A stretch of DNA of 64,000 nucleotides from Ruegeria sp. TM1040 (GTDB lineage Bacteria; Pseudomonadota; Alphaproteobacteria; Rhodobacterales; Rhodobacteraceae): the NCBI RefSeq assembly GCF_000014065.1, contig NC_008044.1, forward strand, positions 1,077,501-1,141,500, read 5' to 3'. The notes under the pieces were generated by a model that did no database searches, was not told the DNA's origin, and saw nothing but the letters and a program-made list of their open reading frames with translations. The translations under genes and the position numbers were made by a program. This document shows, one piece after another, positions 1 through 9,331 of the stretch (position 1 is its first letter; every line of letters starts with the position of its first letter).

Positions 1-783
1 CAGTTCAAAACCCACAACCTCGGGGATCAGCATGGAGATCGGCTGGCCTAGCATCGCGGCCTCGGCCTCGATCCCGCCCACGCCCCAGCCAAGCACAGCC
101 GCGCCATTGACCATGGTGGTGTGGCTGTCGGTGCCCACAAGCGTATCCGGATACGCCACTTCCTCGCCGTTTTGGTCAACATCTGACCAGACGGTCTGGG
201 CCAGATATTCAAGGTTCACCTGATGGCAGATGCCGGTGCCGGGTGGCACCACGCGGAAGTTGTTGAACGCGCCTTGGCCCCATTTCAGGAATTGGTAGCG
301 CTCCATATTGCGCTCATATTCGCGGTCCACATTCATCTGAAAGGCGCGCGGGTTGCCAAATTCGTCGATCATCACCGAGTGGTCGATCACCAGATCGACA
401 GGCACCAGCGGGTTGATCTTGTTGGCATCCCCGCCAAGGGTCTTGATCCCGTCACGCATCGCGGCCAGATCGACCACCGCAGGCACACCGGTGAAGTCCT
501 GCATCAGGACGCGCGCCGGGCGATAGGCGATCTCGCGCGGGTTCTTCCCGCCGTTTTTGGCCCAGTCGCCAAACGCCTTGATGTCGTCGGTCGAGACCGA
601 AAAACCGCCATCTTCAAACCTCAAGAGGTTCTCAAGCACCACTTTCAGGGCTGCAGGCAGTTTGGTGAAATCACCATATCCGGCGTCTGTTGCGGCTGGA
701 ATGGAGTAATAAGAAATAGATTTTCCGTTCACGCTCAATGTTTTGCGTGTTTTGGCTGTGTCCTGTCCGACGGTGATGGGCAT
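1..783 (-). CDS. acnA: Aconitate hydratase AcnA, N-terminal part (runs off the left edge)
   Basis: This is the first 261 codons of an AcnA/IRP-type aconitase, the cytosolic [4Fe-4S] TCA-cycle enzyme that interconverts citrate and isocitrate. The reverse strand from 783 reads [16 protein letters not shown], followed by recognisable AcnA blocks ([78 protein letters not shown]). No stop occurs before base 1, so the rest of this roughly 890-residue family lies outside the window. The start at 783 is set by a good GGGAGG ribosome binding site six bases upstream. A second, unrelated-type aconitase (AcnB) is encoded at 20276-23065. The cluster cysteines are not in the part visible here. Confidence 0.95.
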   Translation of the reverse strand, partial: MPITVGQDTAKTRKTLSVNGKSISYYSIPAATDAGYGDFTKLPAALKVVLENLLRFEDGGFSVSTDDIKAFGDWAKNGGKNPREIAYRPARVLMQDFTGVPAVVDLAAMRDGIKTLGGDANKINPLVPVDLVIDHSVMIDEFGNPRAFQMNVDREYERNMERYQFLKWGQGAFNNFRVVPPGTGICHQVNLEYLAQTVWSDVDQNGEEVAYPDTLVGTDSHTTMVNGAAVLGWGVGGIEAEAAMLGQPISMLIPEVVGFEL

Positions 784-1002
784 GTTGGCCTCCCTCGAGA
801 ATGGAATTGGGACTTCGCTGCTCTTTTTGTCTGCACGATGCAGGCAAGTCGTTCAATAGGTATGACATGCTGAGATATAGAAATGTATACCAAGGAATAC
901 AATATGCGCACCGCGTTTTGCGACAGCCTCTCAAGAATGATTGATTGGCCATTGAGCGGCGGCAGGACTAAACCGTTAGTCAAACAATCTGATAGGCGAC
1001 TC

Positions 1003-1710
1003 ATGCGGCGTATTGCGCTTTCCTCTCTGGTGATCTCTGCGGTTCTGGCTGCCTCCGGCCCGGCTTCTGCCGATCCGGCTCCGGTGGTGATTGAACTCTT
1101 CACCTCGCAAGGATGTTCCTCCTGTCCGCCCGCAGACGAGCTGGTGAAGCATTTGGCAGAGCGCCAGGACGTGCTGCCCTTGGCCTTCCATGTGGATTAT
1201 TGGGACTATATCGGCTGGGCCGATATATTTGCAGATCCGGCCTATACCGACCGCCAGCGTGGCTATGCGCATGTGGGGGGGCGCAACATGATCTACACCC
1301 CGCAGATGATCATCATGGGGCGCGAGGATGTGGTGGGCGCCGATGTGATGGAGGTCTCCGAAGCGCTCAGTGCCTATCTTGGTCAAAAACCAAAGGTGCA
1401 GCTGACCACGGGGCGTTCAGAGGAGCAGCTCACGGTCTCCGCACCTGCGCTCCCGGATGGCATGAGCGGTCAGTTCCGTGTGCAGCTGGTGCGCTACAAG
1501 CCGCTGGAACGGGTGGAAATCAAACGCGGCGAGTTGGCCGGCAACACCGTAGATTATGCCAATATCGTCGAGAGCCTCGAGGTGCTGGCCGACTGGACCG
1601 GTGCAGAGCCGCTCGAGGTCACAGCAAGCTTTGCGGGGGAACTTCCGGCGGCGGTGTTGGTGCAGGAATGGCCCTTCGGCCCAATTTTTGCGGCCGCACG
1701 GGTGGAGTGA
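1003..1710 (+). CDS. DUF1223 family thioredoxin-fold protein, exported
   Basis: This 235-residue protein opens with a signal peptide (MRRIALSSLVISAVLAASGPAS, cleavage near ASA) followed by ELFTSQGCSSCPPADE. That CxxC segment on a thioredoxin-like fold is characteristic of the DUF1223 family. A role in periplasmic thiol chemistry is inferred from the CxxC pair; no substrate is known to me. The frame is open from 883, but the start at 1003 is preferred because it places the signal peptide at the N-terminus and has an AGGCGA site upstream. The gene diverges from acnA and ends 3 bp before the stop of the convergent acyltransferase gene. Confidence 0.8.
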   Translation: MRRIALSSLVISAVLAASGPASADPAPVVIELFTSQGCSSCPPADELVKHLAERQDVLPLAFHVDYWDYIGWADIFADPAYTDRQRGYAHVGGRNMIYTPQMIIMGREDVVGADVMEVSEALSAYLGQKPKVQLTTGRSEEQLTVSAPALPDGMSGQFRVQLVRYKPLERVEIKRGELAGNTVDYANIVESLEVLADWTGAEPLEVTASFAGELPAAVLVQEWPFGPIFAAARVE

Positions 1711-1713
1711 CCC

Positions 1714-2634
1714 TCAGCGCTTCGGGTAATCCGGGTGTGGTGTGTCATGCATCGGCTTCCAGCGCCGGTGCAGCCAAAACCACTGACCCATATGGGCGCG
1801 AATGCGCTGCTCCAGATCATCGCAGACCGCCTGGGTCATGGTCACCGGGTCTGAATGGGCGATCTCTTCGGCCACAACCACGTCAAAATCCATCCCGTTT
1901 TCGCGCCTGATGCCGTAGATCGGGATGAAGGCGGCCTTGTATTTCAACGCAAGCTCCGCCGGTACGGTGGAGGTCAGGGCCGGGCGACCGAAGAAGGGCA
2001 GATAGGTCCCGCCCATCGCGTGCATATCCGCGACAATTGCAATATTGCCCCCGGCTTTCAGGTGACGCACCATTTCGACCATCCCGCGCTTTCCCTGTTC
2101 AAACATGGGCTTGCCGGTGGCCGAGATCGCTTTGACGTAGTGTTCGTTGAAATAGGGATTGGCCATGCGCCGATAGAGCGATCCCATATTAAAGCCCATC
2201 TGCACCAGCTTTGAACGCGCGGCGTCATAATTGCCAAAATGGCCTGTCACCAGGATCACCGGGCGACCTTCGGCCTGCGCGCGCTTCAAGGCTTCTAGAC
2301 CGGGGCCGCTGATGTCTGCGGCGTTTGCGCGGGCCCAGAAAGGTTTGCCTGCATAAAGTTCGGCGAGGGTGCGCCCCACGTTGTCGGCCACCTCATGACA
2401 GAGCCGGTTCACCTCGGCGTTGCTCAGGTCCGGGCGGGTATATTCGAGGTTCCGGCGCACGCGTTTGTGGAACCCCACCAAGGGTGCCAGCATGCGCAGG
2501 ATCCAGCCCATGGAAGGCACGCGCCAGCGATAAGGGATGAGCTTTAGCCCGCCGATCAGGGCGCGCAGCACAAGGTTGCTGGCAAAGTATTTTGCACGCT
2601 GAGAAAAAACCAGCTCCGACTGAGCTACGGGCAT
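1714..2634 (-). CDS. Lysophospholipid/lipid A acyltransferase family protein (LpxL/HtrB-like)
   Basis: The 306-residue protein has the organisation of late lipid A acyltransferases: a hydrophobic N-terminal region, the catalytic HX4D motif seen as GHFGNYD (about residues 131-137), a GSLYRRMANPYFNEH block, and a C-terminal MGQWFWLHRRWK segment typical of LpxL/LpxM proteins. Such enzymes transfer an acyl chain from acyl-ACP to a lipid acceptor at the inner membrane. Whether the acceptor here is lipid A or another lipid cannot be told from sequence. The gene lies downstream of fliG on the same strand, but a terminator-like hairpin at 2712-2740 separates them. An AGGAG lies 12 bases ahead of the chosen ATG, so the start is moderately certain. 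Confidence 0.82.
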   Translation of the reverse strand: MPVAQSELVFSQRAKYFASNLVLRALIGGLKLIPYRWRVPSMGWILRMLAPLVGFHKRVRRNLEYTRPDLSNAEVNRLCHEVADNVGRTLAELYAGKPFWARANAADISGPGLEALKRAQAEGRPVILVTGHFGNYDAARSKLVQMGFNMGSLYRRMANPYFNEHYVKAISATGKPMFEQGKRGMVEMVRHLKAGGNIAIVADMHAMGGTYLPFFGRPALTSTVPAELALKYKAAFIPIYGIRRENGMDFDVVVAEEIAHSDPVTMTQAVCDDLEQRIRAHMGQWFWLHRRWKPMHDTPHPDYPKR

Positions 2635-2711
2635 CTGGGTTGGGGCTCCTGCTGGAGGGATTGCAAGGCCGGATCATACTGAGCTGCGCCGGGATGCACA
2701 AGAAAGCGCAA

Positions 2712-2740
2712 AAGAGAAACCCGCGCCACCGGGGCGCGGG
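2712..2740 (-). terminator. Intrinsic terminator after fliG
   Basis: On the minus strand a GC-rich hairpin with arms CCCGCGCC and GGCGCGGG around a five-base loop is followed by TTTCTCTTTT. It lies 47 bases beyond the fliG stop. Confidence 0.75.
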
Positions 2741-2787
2741 CATCTGGAGGTCCGAAGGGGCGGACGCAGGGCGCCCAATTTCTCAGA

Positions 2788-3891
2788 TCATTCCTCTTCT
2801 TCGTCTGATTTCAGCTCGATATCGCCATTGACGACCATCTCGCGCAACATGTTGACGATGAGTCCAAAGGCAGCCTCGCCATCGGCCTGCTTCACGCGGC
2901 CAAGCTGATTGGCCTCTTCGCGCAGGTTGTTGGCCATGCGGGACGACATGTTTTCGAGCAGGAAGTTGACCGAGGCCACATCGTCGTCTCTGGTGGCAAA
3001 GGCAATCGCGGTGGTGATCTCTTGCGGGCCAAGAGCGCGGACCAGCTTTGGCACATCCACCGGTTCGACCTTCTCTGCGATCAGAGCGAAGGTGAAGATC
3101 GACTTGCGCACATCTGTTGCGAACTCCTGATCCTCTTCGTCGAGCGCGGTCAGCACCTCCTCGCGCTTGGCAGCGGCCGATTGGGTCAGAATCGCGCCAA
3201 CGCGTTGGCCAGGCGTTTGTTCAAAGGCCATTTGCGGACGTGCTTCGATCTGCGAGGCCAGCGACAGGCCGATGCGATCCACTGTATCGGGCGTGACATT
3301 GCTGGTCTGGCTGACGGCATAGGTGATCCGCCGGGCCAGAGGACCGGGCAGATGTTGCAGCATCTCGGCCGCCTTGGCAGTGTCGATCTTGGAGAGCAGG
3401 ACGGCTGCAACCTCGGTGCTTTCGGCCTTTGCTAGTTCCGCGAGCTCCTCTGGGGGGAGCTTGCGCAGCCGCTCCCAAGGATCGCCGAACTGGCGCACTC
3501 CGGCTTCTTTGCGCAGACGGCTATGGGTGTGACGGCTGATTTTGCCTTCCATCGCGGTCAGCGCACCGGCAAGACCGTTGGGGAAGGACAGGCCGACGTT
3601 TTCCAACTGCTCCGCAAATTCGGCCGCAACCGCGTGCAACGTCTGGCGATCGACCAAACGCATTTTGCCCATCTGCTGCGTGAGCTCCAGCTGGAGATCA
3701 TCGGGCAACTCTTCCAGGGGCACATCTGCCCCCTCGTTGAGGAGAAGTCGCACGACGATGGCGGCTTTGGCTTTGCCGCTTAACTGAGGGACGCCCCCCG
3801 ATAGAGCAGGTGCCGGTGGTGCTGGCGAGAAATCGCCAAGCCCCATATCCGGAGATGCCATGGGGAGCGCTAAGGCTGATGATTGTTCCAT
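2788..3891 (-). CDS. fliG: Flagellar motor switch protein FliG
   Basis: The 367-residue product aligns by eye with FliG, the C-ring subunit that couples stator force to rotor rotation. The N-terminal part has GKAKAAIVVRLLLNEGADVPLEEL. The middle domain has the FliG pattern around LAKAESTEVAAVLLSKID (corresponding to the EHPQ region). The C-terminal torque domain ends with NMSSRMANNLREEANQLGRV, matching the charged ridge NMSQRAADILRDDL of the enteric protein, with Arg kept and Asp-Asp replaced by Glu-Glu. An acidic tail (KSDEEEE) and about 40 extra N-terminal residues rich in Pro and Ala are unusual. No other flagellar structural gene is adjacent; the flagellins are 37 kb away. Confidence 0.85.
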   Translation of the reverse strand: MEQSSALALPMASPDMGLGDFSPAPPAPALSGGVPQLSGKAKAAIVVRLLLNEGADVPLEELPDDLQLELTQQMGKMRLVDRQTLHAVAAEFAEQLENVGLSFPNGLAGALTAMEGKISRHTHSRLRKEAGVRQFGDPWERLRKLPPEELAELAKAESTEVAAVLLSKIDTAKAAEMLQHLPGPLARRITYAVSQTSNVTPDTVDRIGLSLASQIEARPQMAFEQTPGQRVGAILTQSAAAKREEVLTALDEEDQEFATDVRKSIFTFALIAEKVEPVDVPKLVRALGPQEITTAIAFATRDDDVASVNFLLENMSSRMANNLREEANQLGRVKQADGEAAFGLIVNMLREMVVNGDIELKSDEEEE

Positions 3892-3969
3892 TCTTGAACC
3901 TTGACCCGAAAAGATTCTCTTTCTGTCAGGTCACAAGATAAACCTTCAGCCGTAAAGAAAGCCTGAAGC

Positions 3970-4515
3970 TTAGTAGTTAACCGTGACACCCGTCTGAATT
4001 GCATGCCGGAGCGAGGTTTCAGCCCATGTGCCTTCGCCGCCGCGGGCCTTGATTTCCTTCCATTCTGCCAGTGCCTTGGCATATTCTCCCGTCTCTACAA
4101 AGCCTTGCGCCATATAACTGCGGGCAAGAATATTGTCGGGGTTCTGCGCAATTGCGCGGGTGTAATAGTCCAAAGCAATATCGCTGCGGCCCAATTTGCG
4201 ATGTGTGAAGCCCCAATAGGTCATAACCCTGCTATCCGTCTGCACGGGGTGCGCGGCCAGTACAGCCTGCGCATCGTCAAAGCGTTCGAGATAGGCGAGC
4301 TCGCGCGCGGTCTCCAGGAGCTCTTGGCCATTGAGGGATGATTCTTCGGGTTTGACGCATTTCTTGGCCTCGTCATCCCAGACCCGTTTGCCCCAGCATT
4401 CCTTGGTGGTGTCGGAGGGCTTTGGCGGCGTGGTGGTATCCCCACCTGCGGCAAGTCCCGCAACCGGCAGAGAGAGGGGTAGGGCAAGTGCAAGCGCGAG
4501 GGCCGTGAAACGCAT
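3970..4515 (-). CDS. Exported tetratricopeptide repeat protein
   Basis: The 181-residue protein has a clear signal peptide (MRFTALALALALPLSLPVAGLAAG), a short Cys-containing linker (KECWGKRVWDDEAKKCVKPEE), and then TPR helices. One canonical repeat reads LGRSDIALDYYTRAIAQNPDNILARSYMAQGFVETGEYAKALAEWKEI. TPR proteins of this kind act as periplasmic protein-interaction scaffolds; the partner is unknown. The ribosome binding site AGGAG eight bases before the ATG supports the start. It lies between purB and fliG but is separated from both by more than 75 bp and is probably transcribed alone. Confidence 0.8.
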   Translation of the reverse strand: MRFTALALALALPLSLPVAGLAAGGDTTTPPKPSDTTKECWGKRVWDDEAKKCVKPEESSLNGQELLETARELAYLERFDDAQAVLAAHPVQTDSRVMTYWGFTHRKLGRSDIALDYYTRAIAQNPDNILARSYMAQGFVETGEYAKALAEWKEIKARGGEGTWAETSLRHAIQTGVTVNY

Positions 4516-4600
4516 GAAGATCTCCTATCTGTTGTTGCACAAATTACGTTGAAAACGCGCGGATCGTCCAAATTTTGTTTTCACGAAGCTGTGAGGGGGT

Positions 4601-4634
4601 AAAAGAAAAACCCCGCCGAGGAGGGCGGGGTTTC
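4601..4634 (-). terminator. Intrinsic terminator after purB
   Basis: A hairpin with arms AAACCCCGCC and GGCGGGGTTT (minus-strand reading) is followed by TTTCTTTT, 23 bases downstream of the purB stop. Confidence 0.85.
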
Positions 4635-4656
4635 TGATCTGTGCATGAGGGTGGGA

Positions 4657-5961
4657 TTATTCGCCAAACACCCGCTTGAAGATCGTGTCGACATGTTTGG
4701 TGTGATAGCCCATGTCGAATTTCTCGTTGATGCCGTCCTCGCCCAGGGCCGCAACCACCTCGGCATCCGCCAGCAGCAGCTCGCGGAAATCAAGGCGCTC
4801 TTCCCAGACCTTGAGCGCGTTGCGCTGGACCATGGAATAGGCGTCCTCGCGGCTCACACCCGCCTGGGTGAGCGCCAGCAGAACGCGCTGGGACATCACG
4901 AGGCCGGGGAACTTGTTCATGTTCTCAAGCATGTTTTCCGGGAACACCAGCATCTTGTCGATCACGCCCGCCAGACGGTGCAGCGCAAAATCGAGCGTCA
5001 CGGTGGCGTCGGGGCCGATGCCACGCTCCACCGAGGAGTGCGAGATGTCACGCTCGTGCCAAAGCGCCACGTTCTCCATCGCCGGGATCACCGACATGCG
5101 CACCAGACGCGCAAGACCGGTGAGATTCTCGGTCAGGACCGGGTTTTTCTTGTGCGGCATCGCCGAGGAGCCTTTCTGGCCCATGGAGAAGAATTCCGCA
5201 CCTTCCAGCACCTCGGTGCGCTGCATGTGGCGGATCTCAACCGCGATGTTCTCGATAGAGGAGGCAATCACGCCGAGGGTGGCAAAGAACATGGCGTGGC
5301 GGTCGCGGGGGATCACCTGCGTGGAAATCGGCTCCGGGTTGAGGCCCAGCTGTTCGCAGACATGTTCTTCGACGCGTGGGTCGATATTGGCAAAGGTGCC
5401 CACGGCGCCAGAGATCGCACCGGTGGCGATTTCCTCGCGTGCGGCGATCAGGCGTTTCTTGTTGCGGTCCATCTCGGCGTAGAAGCGCGCAAAGGTCAGG
5501 CCCATGGTGGTGGGCTCGGCGTGGATGCCGTGGCTGCGGCCAACGCGCACGGTGTCTTTGTGTTCCAGCGCGCGTTTTTTGAGCGCGTCCAGGAGCTTGT
5601 CCATGCCGACCATCAACAGGTCCGCAGCGCGCGTCAGCTGCACGTTGAAACAGGTATCAAGCACATCCGAAGAGGTCATGCCCTGATGCACAAAGCGCGC
5701 TTCTTCCGATCCGACATGCTCGGCCAGATGGGTCAGAAAGGCGATGACGTCATGTTTGGTTACGGCTTCGATCTCGTCGATGCGGGCGACGTCAAACTCG
5801 ACATCTTTGGCTTTCCAGACCGCTTCGGCATTCTCGCGCGGGATCACGCCGAGGTTTGCCATGGCGTCGCAGGCGTGCGCCTCGATTTCGTACCAGATGC
5901 GGAACTTGGTCTCGGGAGACCAGACGGCAACCATATCGGGGCGGGCGTAGCGGGGGATCAT
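4657..5961 (-). CDS. purB: Adenylosuccinate lyase
   Basis: PurB cleaves SAICAR to AICAR and adenylosuccinate to AMP, giving fumarate, in cytosolic purine synthesis. The 434-residue product starts MIPRYARPDMVAVWSPETKF and carries the fumarase/aspartase superfamily signature GSSAMPHKKNPVLTEN, the TSSDVLDTCFN block and the active-site region RSHGIHAEPTTMG. Length matches the family. A GTG four codons upstream (5973) also opens the frame, but the AAAGG sequence lies directly against it and is correctly placed (11 bases) for the ATG at 5961. The gene appears monocistronic, with its own terminator at 4601-4634. Confidence 0.96.
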   Translation of the reverse strand: MIPRYARPDMVAVWSPETKFRIWYEIEAHACDAMANLGVIPRENAEAVWKAKDVEFDVARIDEIEAVTKHDVIAFLTHLAEHVGSEEARFVHQGMTSSDVLDTCFNVQLTRAADLLMVGMDKLLDALKKRALEHKDTVRVGRSHGIHAEPTTMGLTFARFYAEMDRNKKRLIAAREEIATGAISGAVGTFANIDPRVEEHVCEQLGLNPEPISTQVIPRDRHAMFFATLGVIASSIENIAVEIRHMQRTEVLEGAEFFSMGQKGSSAMPHKKNPVLTENLTGLARLVRMSVIPAMENVALWHERDISHSSVERGIGPDATVTLDFALHRLAGVIDKMLVFPENMLENMNKFPGLVMSQRVLLALTQAGVSREDAYSMVQRNALKVWEERLDFRELLLADAEVVAALGEDGINEKFDMGYHTKHVDTIFKRVFGE

Positions 5962-6075
5962 GGGCAGCAGCACCTTTCAAAGACGGTGGAAGAGATGGCG
6001 CTCTCATAGACGAGCGATGCCGCGGCGGCAAGCGCCGCGCCGCAGCAGGGCCCGATCTGCCGTTGAAAACGTGCC

Positions 6076-6336
6076 TTAGACCTGGGTTTCCGGGATCTCA
6101 AAGCTGGCTTTGTTCTCGCAATAGCTGGGGCAGGCCGAAAGATGATCATTCTCGGCTTGAAGCGCGCCACAGGCGACCTGCTCGTGGCATCCGGCGCAGC
6201 GCGTGACCATTTGCATCAGGCGGCGCGCTTCACGCTCTGGGTCGCGGGCCATGCGGGCGGCCTGATCTACACCGAGCCGCTGGCTCATTCCATTGACGAG
6301 ATCGGCGCTGTGGCCGAGTTTGCGCATCAGTCCCAT
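6076..6336 (-). CDS. DUF6455 family small cysteine-rich protein
   Basis: This 86-residue protein starts MGLMRKLGHSADLVNGM and has a pattern of spaced cysteines (RCAGCHEQVACGALQ, then HLSACPSYCEN) typical of the small DUF6455 proteins common in Rhodobacterales. The function is unknown; the cysteine pattern suggests metal binding, but that is inference. The frame is open further upstream. AGAGG lies nine bases before the ATG at 6336 but abuts the ATG at 6345, which decides the start. It is downstream of the hydrolase-OsmC gene on the same strand (85 bp gap) and could be co-transcribed. Confidence 0.7.
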   Translation of the reverse strand: MGLMRKLGHSADLVNGMSQRLGVDQAARMARDPEREARRLMQMVTRCAGCHEQVACGALQAENDHLSACPSYCENKASFEIPETQV

Positions 6337-6420
6337 GGCGGGCATCCTCTTGTTGCTGGCTCCGGAGAGCCTAGCCGAGAGGACGCGCCGCACATTGATG
6401 TCGATCAAATGGGATGTCGA

Positions 6421-7692
6421 TCAAATGGAGGCGGTGTCGAGATCCTGCCCTTCGCGGGACATATCAGGCAGCTTTGGTGCATCTTCCAACCGTGTTTCGA
6501 CCCGTGAGCTCTGTTCAAGGGTGCGATGCACCGGGCATTTGTCGGCAATCTCCAGAAGCTTGGCGCGCTGCTCCGCATCTAGATCTCCCTGCAGATGGAT
6601 CACCCGCATGAAGCGATCGATCTTGGCAGGGCCAGAGGGGATGGCATCCTGCGCATGGACCTTGTCGTGGCAGACCTCGACGCTGATCCCCTCGAGGAGC
6701 CAGTCTTTGCGCCGGGCATACATCCGCAAGGTCATCGACGTGCAGGCCCCAAGGCCGGCGGCCACAAACCCATAGGGTGACAGGCCCCGGTTGGTGCCAC
6801 CATAGGCTTCGGGCTCGTCAGCCAGCAGATGATGGTAGGGGCCGTTCTGCACATCCTGCAAGAACCCCTGCGGGTCCGCCTCGGTGACGCGGATGACACC
6901 CTCTGGGGCGCCGGGCGGGGGCGCGGGGGGCTTCATGTCTACATACCGCGTGGCCCAGGTGGCAATCATATCTGCTGCATATTCGGCATCACAGGGATCG
7001 GTGATCAGGTGATCGGCATCATCAAGGGTGACAAAGCTCTTGGGGTGGCGCGCCGCACCAAAGATCTCGGCCGCGTTGTCGATCGAAACCGTGGCATCCC
7101 GCGGCGCATGCATCACAAGAAGTGCGGCCCTGAGGTCCGAGATCGCCTCTCCAAGTTCCGTCTGGCCGATGTCATCGACAAATTCCTTGCCGATCACAAA
7201 GGGCCGCCCGCCAAGGTTTACTTCGGCCCGGCCCGTGCGGTTGATTTCCTCCAGCGCATCCTCGAAATGATGCGCCACATGACCCGGATCAAAGGGCGCA
7301 CCCAGCGTCACCACGCTTTTGACCGAGGGGATACCTGCCCGCGCGCGCAGCACCGCCGCACCGCCCAGCGAATGTCCGATCAGCATATCTGGCGCCATGT
7401 TGCGGCTGGCCAGATAGCGCGCAGCCGCAATCAGATCGGCGACATTGGAGGTGAAGCTGGTGTTTGCAAACTCGCCGCCCGAATGACCCAGCCCGGTGAA
7501 ATCAAATCGCAGCACCGCGATCCCCATGGCGGCCAGACGCGCGGCAATACGCCGGGCGGCGGGGATGTCTTTGGAGCAGGTAAAACAATGGGCAAAAAGG
7601 GCGGTGGCCAACACCGGCCCTTCGGGCAGGTCGAGGCGCGCGGCGAGGTCATGTCCGGCATGGCCGGCAAAGCTGATGCGTTCGGTTGGCAT
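6421..7692 (-). CDS. Bifunctional alpha/beta hydrolase - OsmC family fusion protein
   Basis: The 423-residue product has two domains. Residues 1-260 are an alpha/beta hydrolase with the nucleophile elbow GHSLGG, an HCFTCSKD oxyanion-loop segment and a late acid/His pair (DADHLITD). Residues 270-423 are an OsmC-like thiol peroxidase domain with its two reactive cysteines in GLGACTSMTLR and DKCPVHRTLE. This fusion is a known architecture in alphaproteobacteria. The OsmC part is expected to reduce organic hydroperoxides, and the hydrolase may release or process the substrate; the coupling is inferred. The gene faces away from the NUDIX gene. Confidence 0.9.
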   Translation of the reverse strand: MPTERISFAGHAGHDLAARLDLPEGPVLATALFAHCFTCSKDIPAARRIAARLAAMGIAVLRFDFTGLGHSGGEFANTSFTSNVADLIAAARYLASRNMAPDMLIGHSLGGAAVLRARAGIPSVKSVVTLGAPFDPGHVAHHFEDALEEINRTGRAEVNLGGRPFVIGKEFVDDIGQTELGEAISDLRAALLVMHAPRDATVSIDNAAEIFGAARHPKSFVTLDDADHLITDPCDAEYAADMIATWATRYVDMKPPAPPPGAPEGVIRVTEADPQGFLQDVQNGPYHHLLADEPEAYGGTNRGLSPYGFVAAGLGACTSMTLRMYARRKDWLLEGISVEVCHDKVHAQDAIPSGPAKIDRFMRVIHLQGDLDAEQRAKLLEIADKCPVHRTLEQSSRVETRLEDAPKLPDMSREGQDLDTASI

Positions 7693-7820
7693 GGGCGTCG
7701 CTTTCGGGGGTTGGGCTTTCGGGGCTGGCGAGGGTGGTTCGACCTCTTTAAACTGCGCCGATGGGGGAGCAACGGCAAGTCGGCGATGGCTCCCGTCACG
7801 GTAAGGTGAAGGAGCGTCAC

Positions 7821-8408
7821 ATGGGCGTGCAGGACATCGCGGCCCCGTCCGAGGCCATGGAGGCCCTCGCAGGTATCGGCCGCTTTGCGCCGCTGGATGC
7901 GCGCGATCGCGAGATGTGGGCGCGGCTTTCGGCCTTTTGCGCCGAGTTTGGCGCTGAGGGGCCCGGCGCTTTTGGACGTGATCCGGGGATCGGTCATGTG
8001 ACCGCTTCGGCCTTTGTGTTGTCTGCGGGTCTCGACGCGGTTCTCTTGACCCATCACGCCAAGCTCAACCGCTGGCTGCAGTTGGGCGGGCATTGCGATG
8101 GCATCGAGGACGCCTGTTTTGTCGCCACCAAAGAAGCCTATGAGGAAAGCGGTCTGCGCCGCATCCGCCTTCTCAGCCCCGAGGTGTTCGACGTCGATGT
8201 GCATGAAATCCCCGCTTCATCGAAAGAGCAGCAGCATCTTCATTACGATGTGCGGTTTCTTTTTGTTGCCGAGGCCGGCGATCCGGTGGCCAGCGCGGAA
8301 TCTCATGCGCTGGCCTGGGTGCCGCTGAGCGCACTTTCAACAGAGCCCGAGAGCGTTGCCGTACTGGCGCGCAAATGGCCCCTGTGGCATGCGCGGTTGG
8401 GCCTTTGA
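7821..8408 (+). CDS. NUDIX hydrolase
   Basis: The 195-residue protein contains a complete NUDIX box, beginning GHCDGIEDACF and ending KEAYEESGL. This fits GX5EX7REXXEEXGU with Lys in place of the Arg. NUDIX enzymes hydrolyse nucleoside diphosphates linked to another moiety; the substrate is not predictable here. The start at 7821 is supported by AAGGAG seven bases upstream, whereas the frame is open from 7761 without a site. The stop overlaps the ATG of the next gene (TGATG), so the two are translationally coupled. Confidence 0.88.
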   Translation: MGVQDIAAPSEAMEALAGIGRFAPLDARDREMWARLSAFCAEFGAEGPGAFGRDPGIGHVTASAFVLSAGLDAVLLTHHAKLNRWLQLGGHCDGIEDACFVATKEAYEESGLRRIRLLSPEVFDVDVHEIPASSKEQQHLHYDVRFLFVAEAGDPVASAESHALAWVPLSALSTEPESVAVLARKWPLWHARLGL

Positions 8409-9313
8409 TGCGGCTGCGCAGATGGGCACGGATGGGGCTCTGGGGAGGCTTGGCACTGAGCATGCTGGCGCTTTCTGGGGGCTACCTTGGTGCGCTGCAT
8501 CCCCTTGGCGATAGTCTTGCGGTCTTTCGCGTGCCCTTCGCCGGGGGGGCGATCGTTTTTGCCTTCTTGCTGCGCCACGACGTGCGCGCGGCGCTGTTCG
8601 GTCTCTTGGCGAGTGTTGGGATGCTGGGGATGTGGCTCGGTCACTCCGGCGGGGGGCAGGATCTTACCGCGCCAGAGCTCACGCTCTATCAGCAGAACCT
8701 GCTCTGGCGAAACGCAGGCAATGCGCGTCTTGTAGCGGCCATTCGGGACTCCGGTGCGGATCTGGTGACGCTGGAGGAGGTCTCGGACCAGAACCTGCCC
8801 ATTCTTCAGAGCCTGCAGCCAGATTACCCGGTGCAGCATGTCTGCGCGTTTCGCAAGGTTGGTCGGGTGGCCGTGCTGGCGCGCGGGCTGCGCGCGACCC
8901 AGCGGCTGACCTGCGCCGAAGACCTCGGGCTGGCCGCCATGGAGGTCGAGGGACCGAAGGGGCGTTTCTGGGTGGCAGCCCTGCATCTGCCCTGGCCCTG
9001 GCCGCACGAGCAGGCCGCTCATGTGGAGCGCATTGTGGCGGAGCTGACTGCGCTTGAGGGGCCAATGATCCTTGCCGGGGACTTCAACGCCGTGGCCTGG
9101 TCTCACACGGTGAAACGCATCGGGGCTGCGGGGGGCATGGCGCGGGTTGGTCCCTATGGGGCGACCTTTGAGCTGCCCCCGCTCGGCTACCCTATCGGGA
9201 TCGATCATGTGCTTGCGCCCAAGGGCCTCGGCGTCATCGAAAGACAGCCCAAGCTGGCGTCGGATCATCACGGGCTTCTGGCCCGCCTGCCATGGCCGGA
9301 GGCGCAGGACTGA
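8408..9313 (+). CDS. Endonuclease/exonuclease/phosphatase (EEP) family protein, membrane-anchored
   Basis: The 301-residue product begins with a positively charged stretch and about three hydrophobic segments (residues 8-75), followed by an EEP-fold domain. The fold is recognised from LTLYQQNLLWRNAG, the metal-binding Glu in LVTLEEVSDQN, the ILAGDFNAVAW motif and the terminal SDHHGLLA motif. Members cleave phosphodiesters in nucleic acids or lipids. The membrane anchor suggests the catalytic domain is outside the cytoplasm. Its ATG overlaps the NUDIX stop by one base, so the two form an operon. Confidence 0.85.
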   Translation: MRLRRWARMGLWGGLALSMLALSGGYLGALHPLGDSLAVFRVPFAGGAIVFAFLLRHDVRAALFGLLASVGMLGMWLGHSGGGQDLTAPELTLYQQNLLWRNAGNARLVAAIRDSGADLVTLEEVSDQNLPILQSLQPDYPVQHVCAFRKVGRVAVLARGLRATQRLTCAEDLGLAAMEVEGPKGRFWVAALHLPWPWPHEQAAHVERIVAELTALEGPMILAGDFNAVAWSHTVKRIGAAGGMARVGPYGATFELPPLGYPIGIDHVLAPKGLGVIERQPKLASDHHGLLARLPWPEAQD

Positions 9314-9331
9314 AGCACGTGAGCCTTGCGG

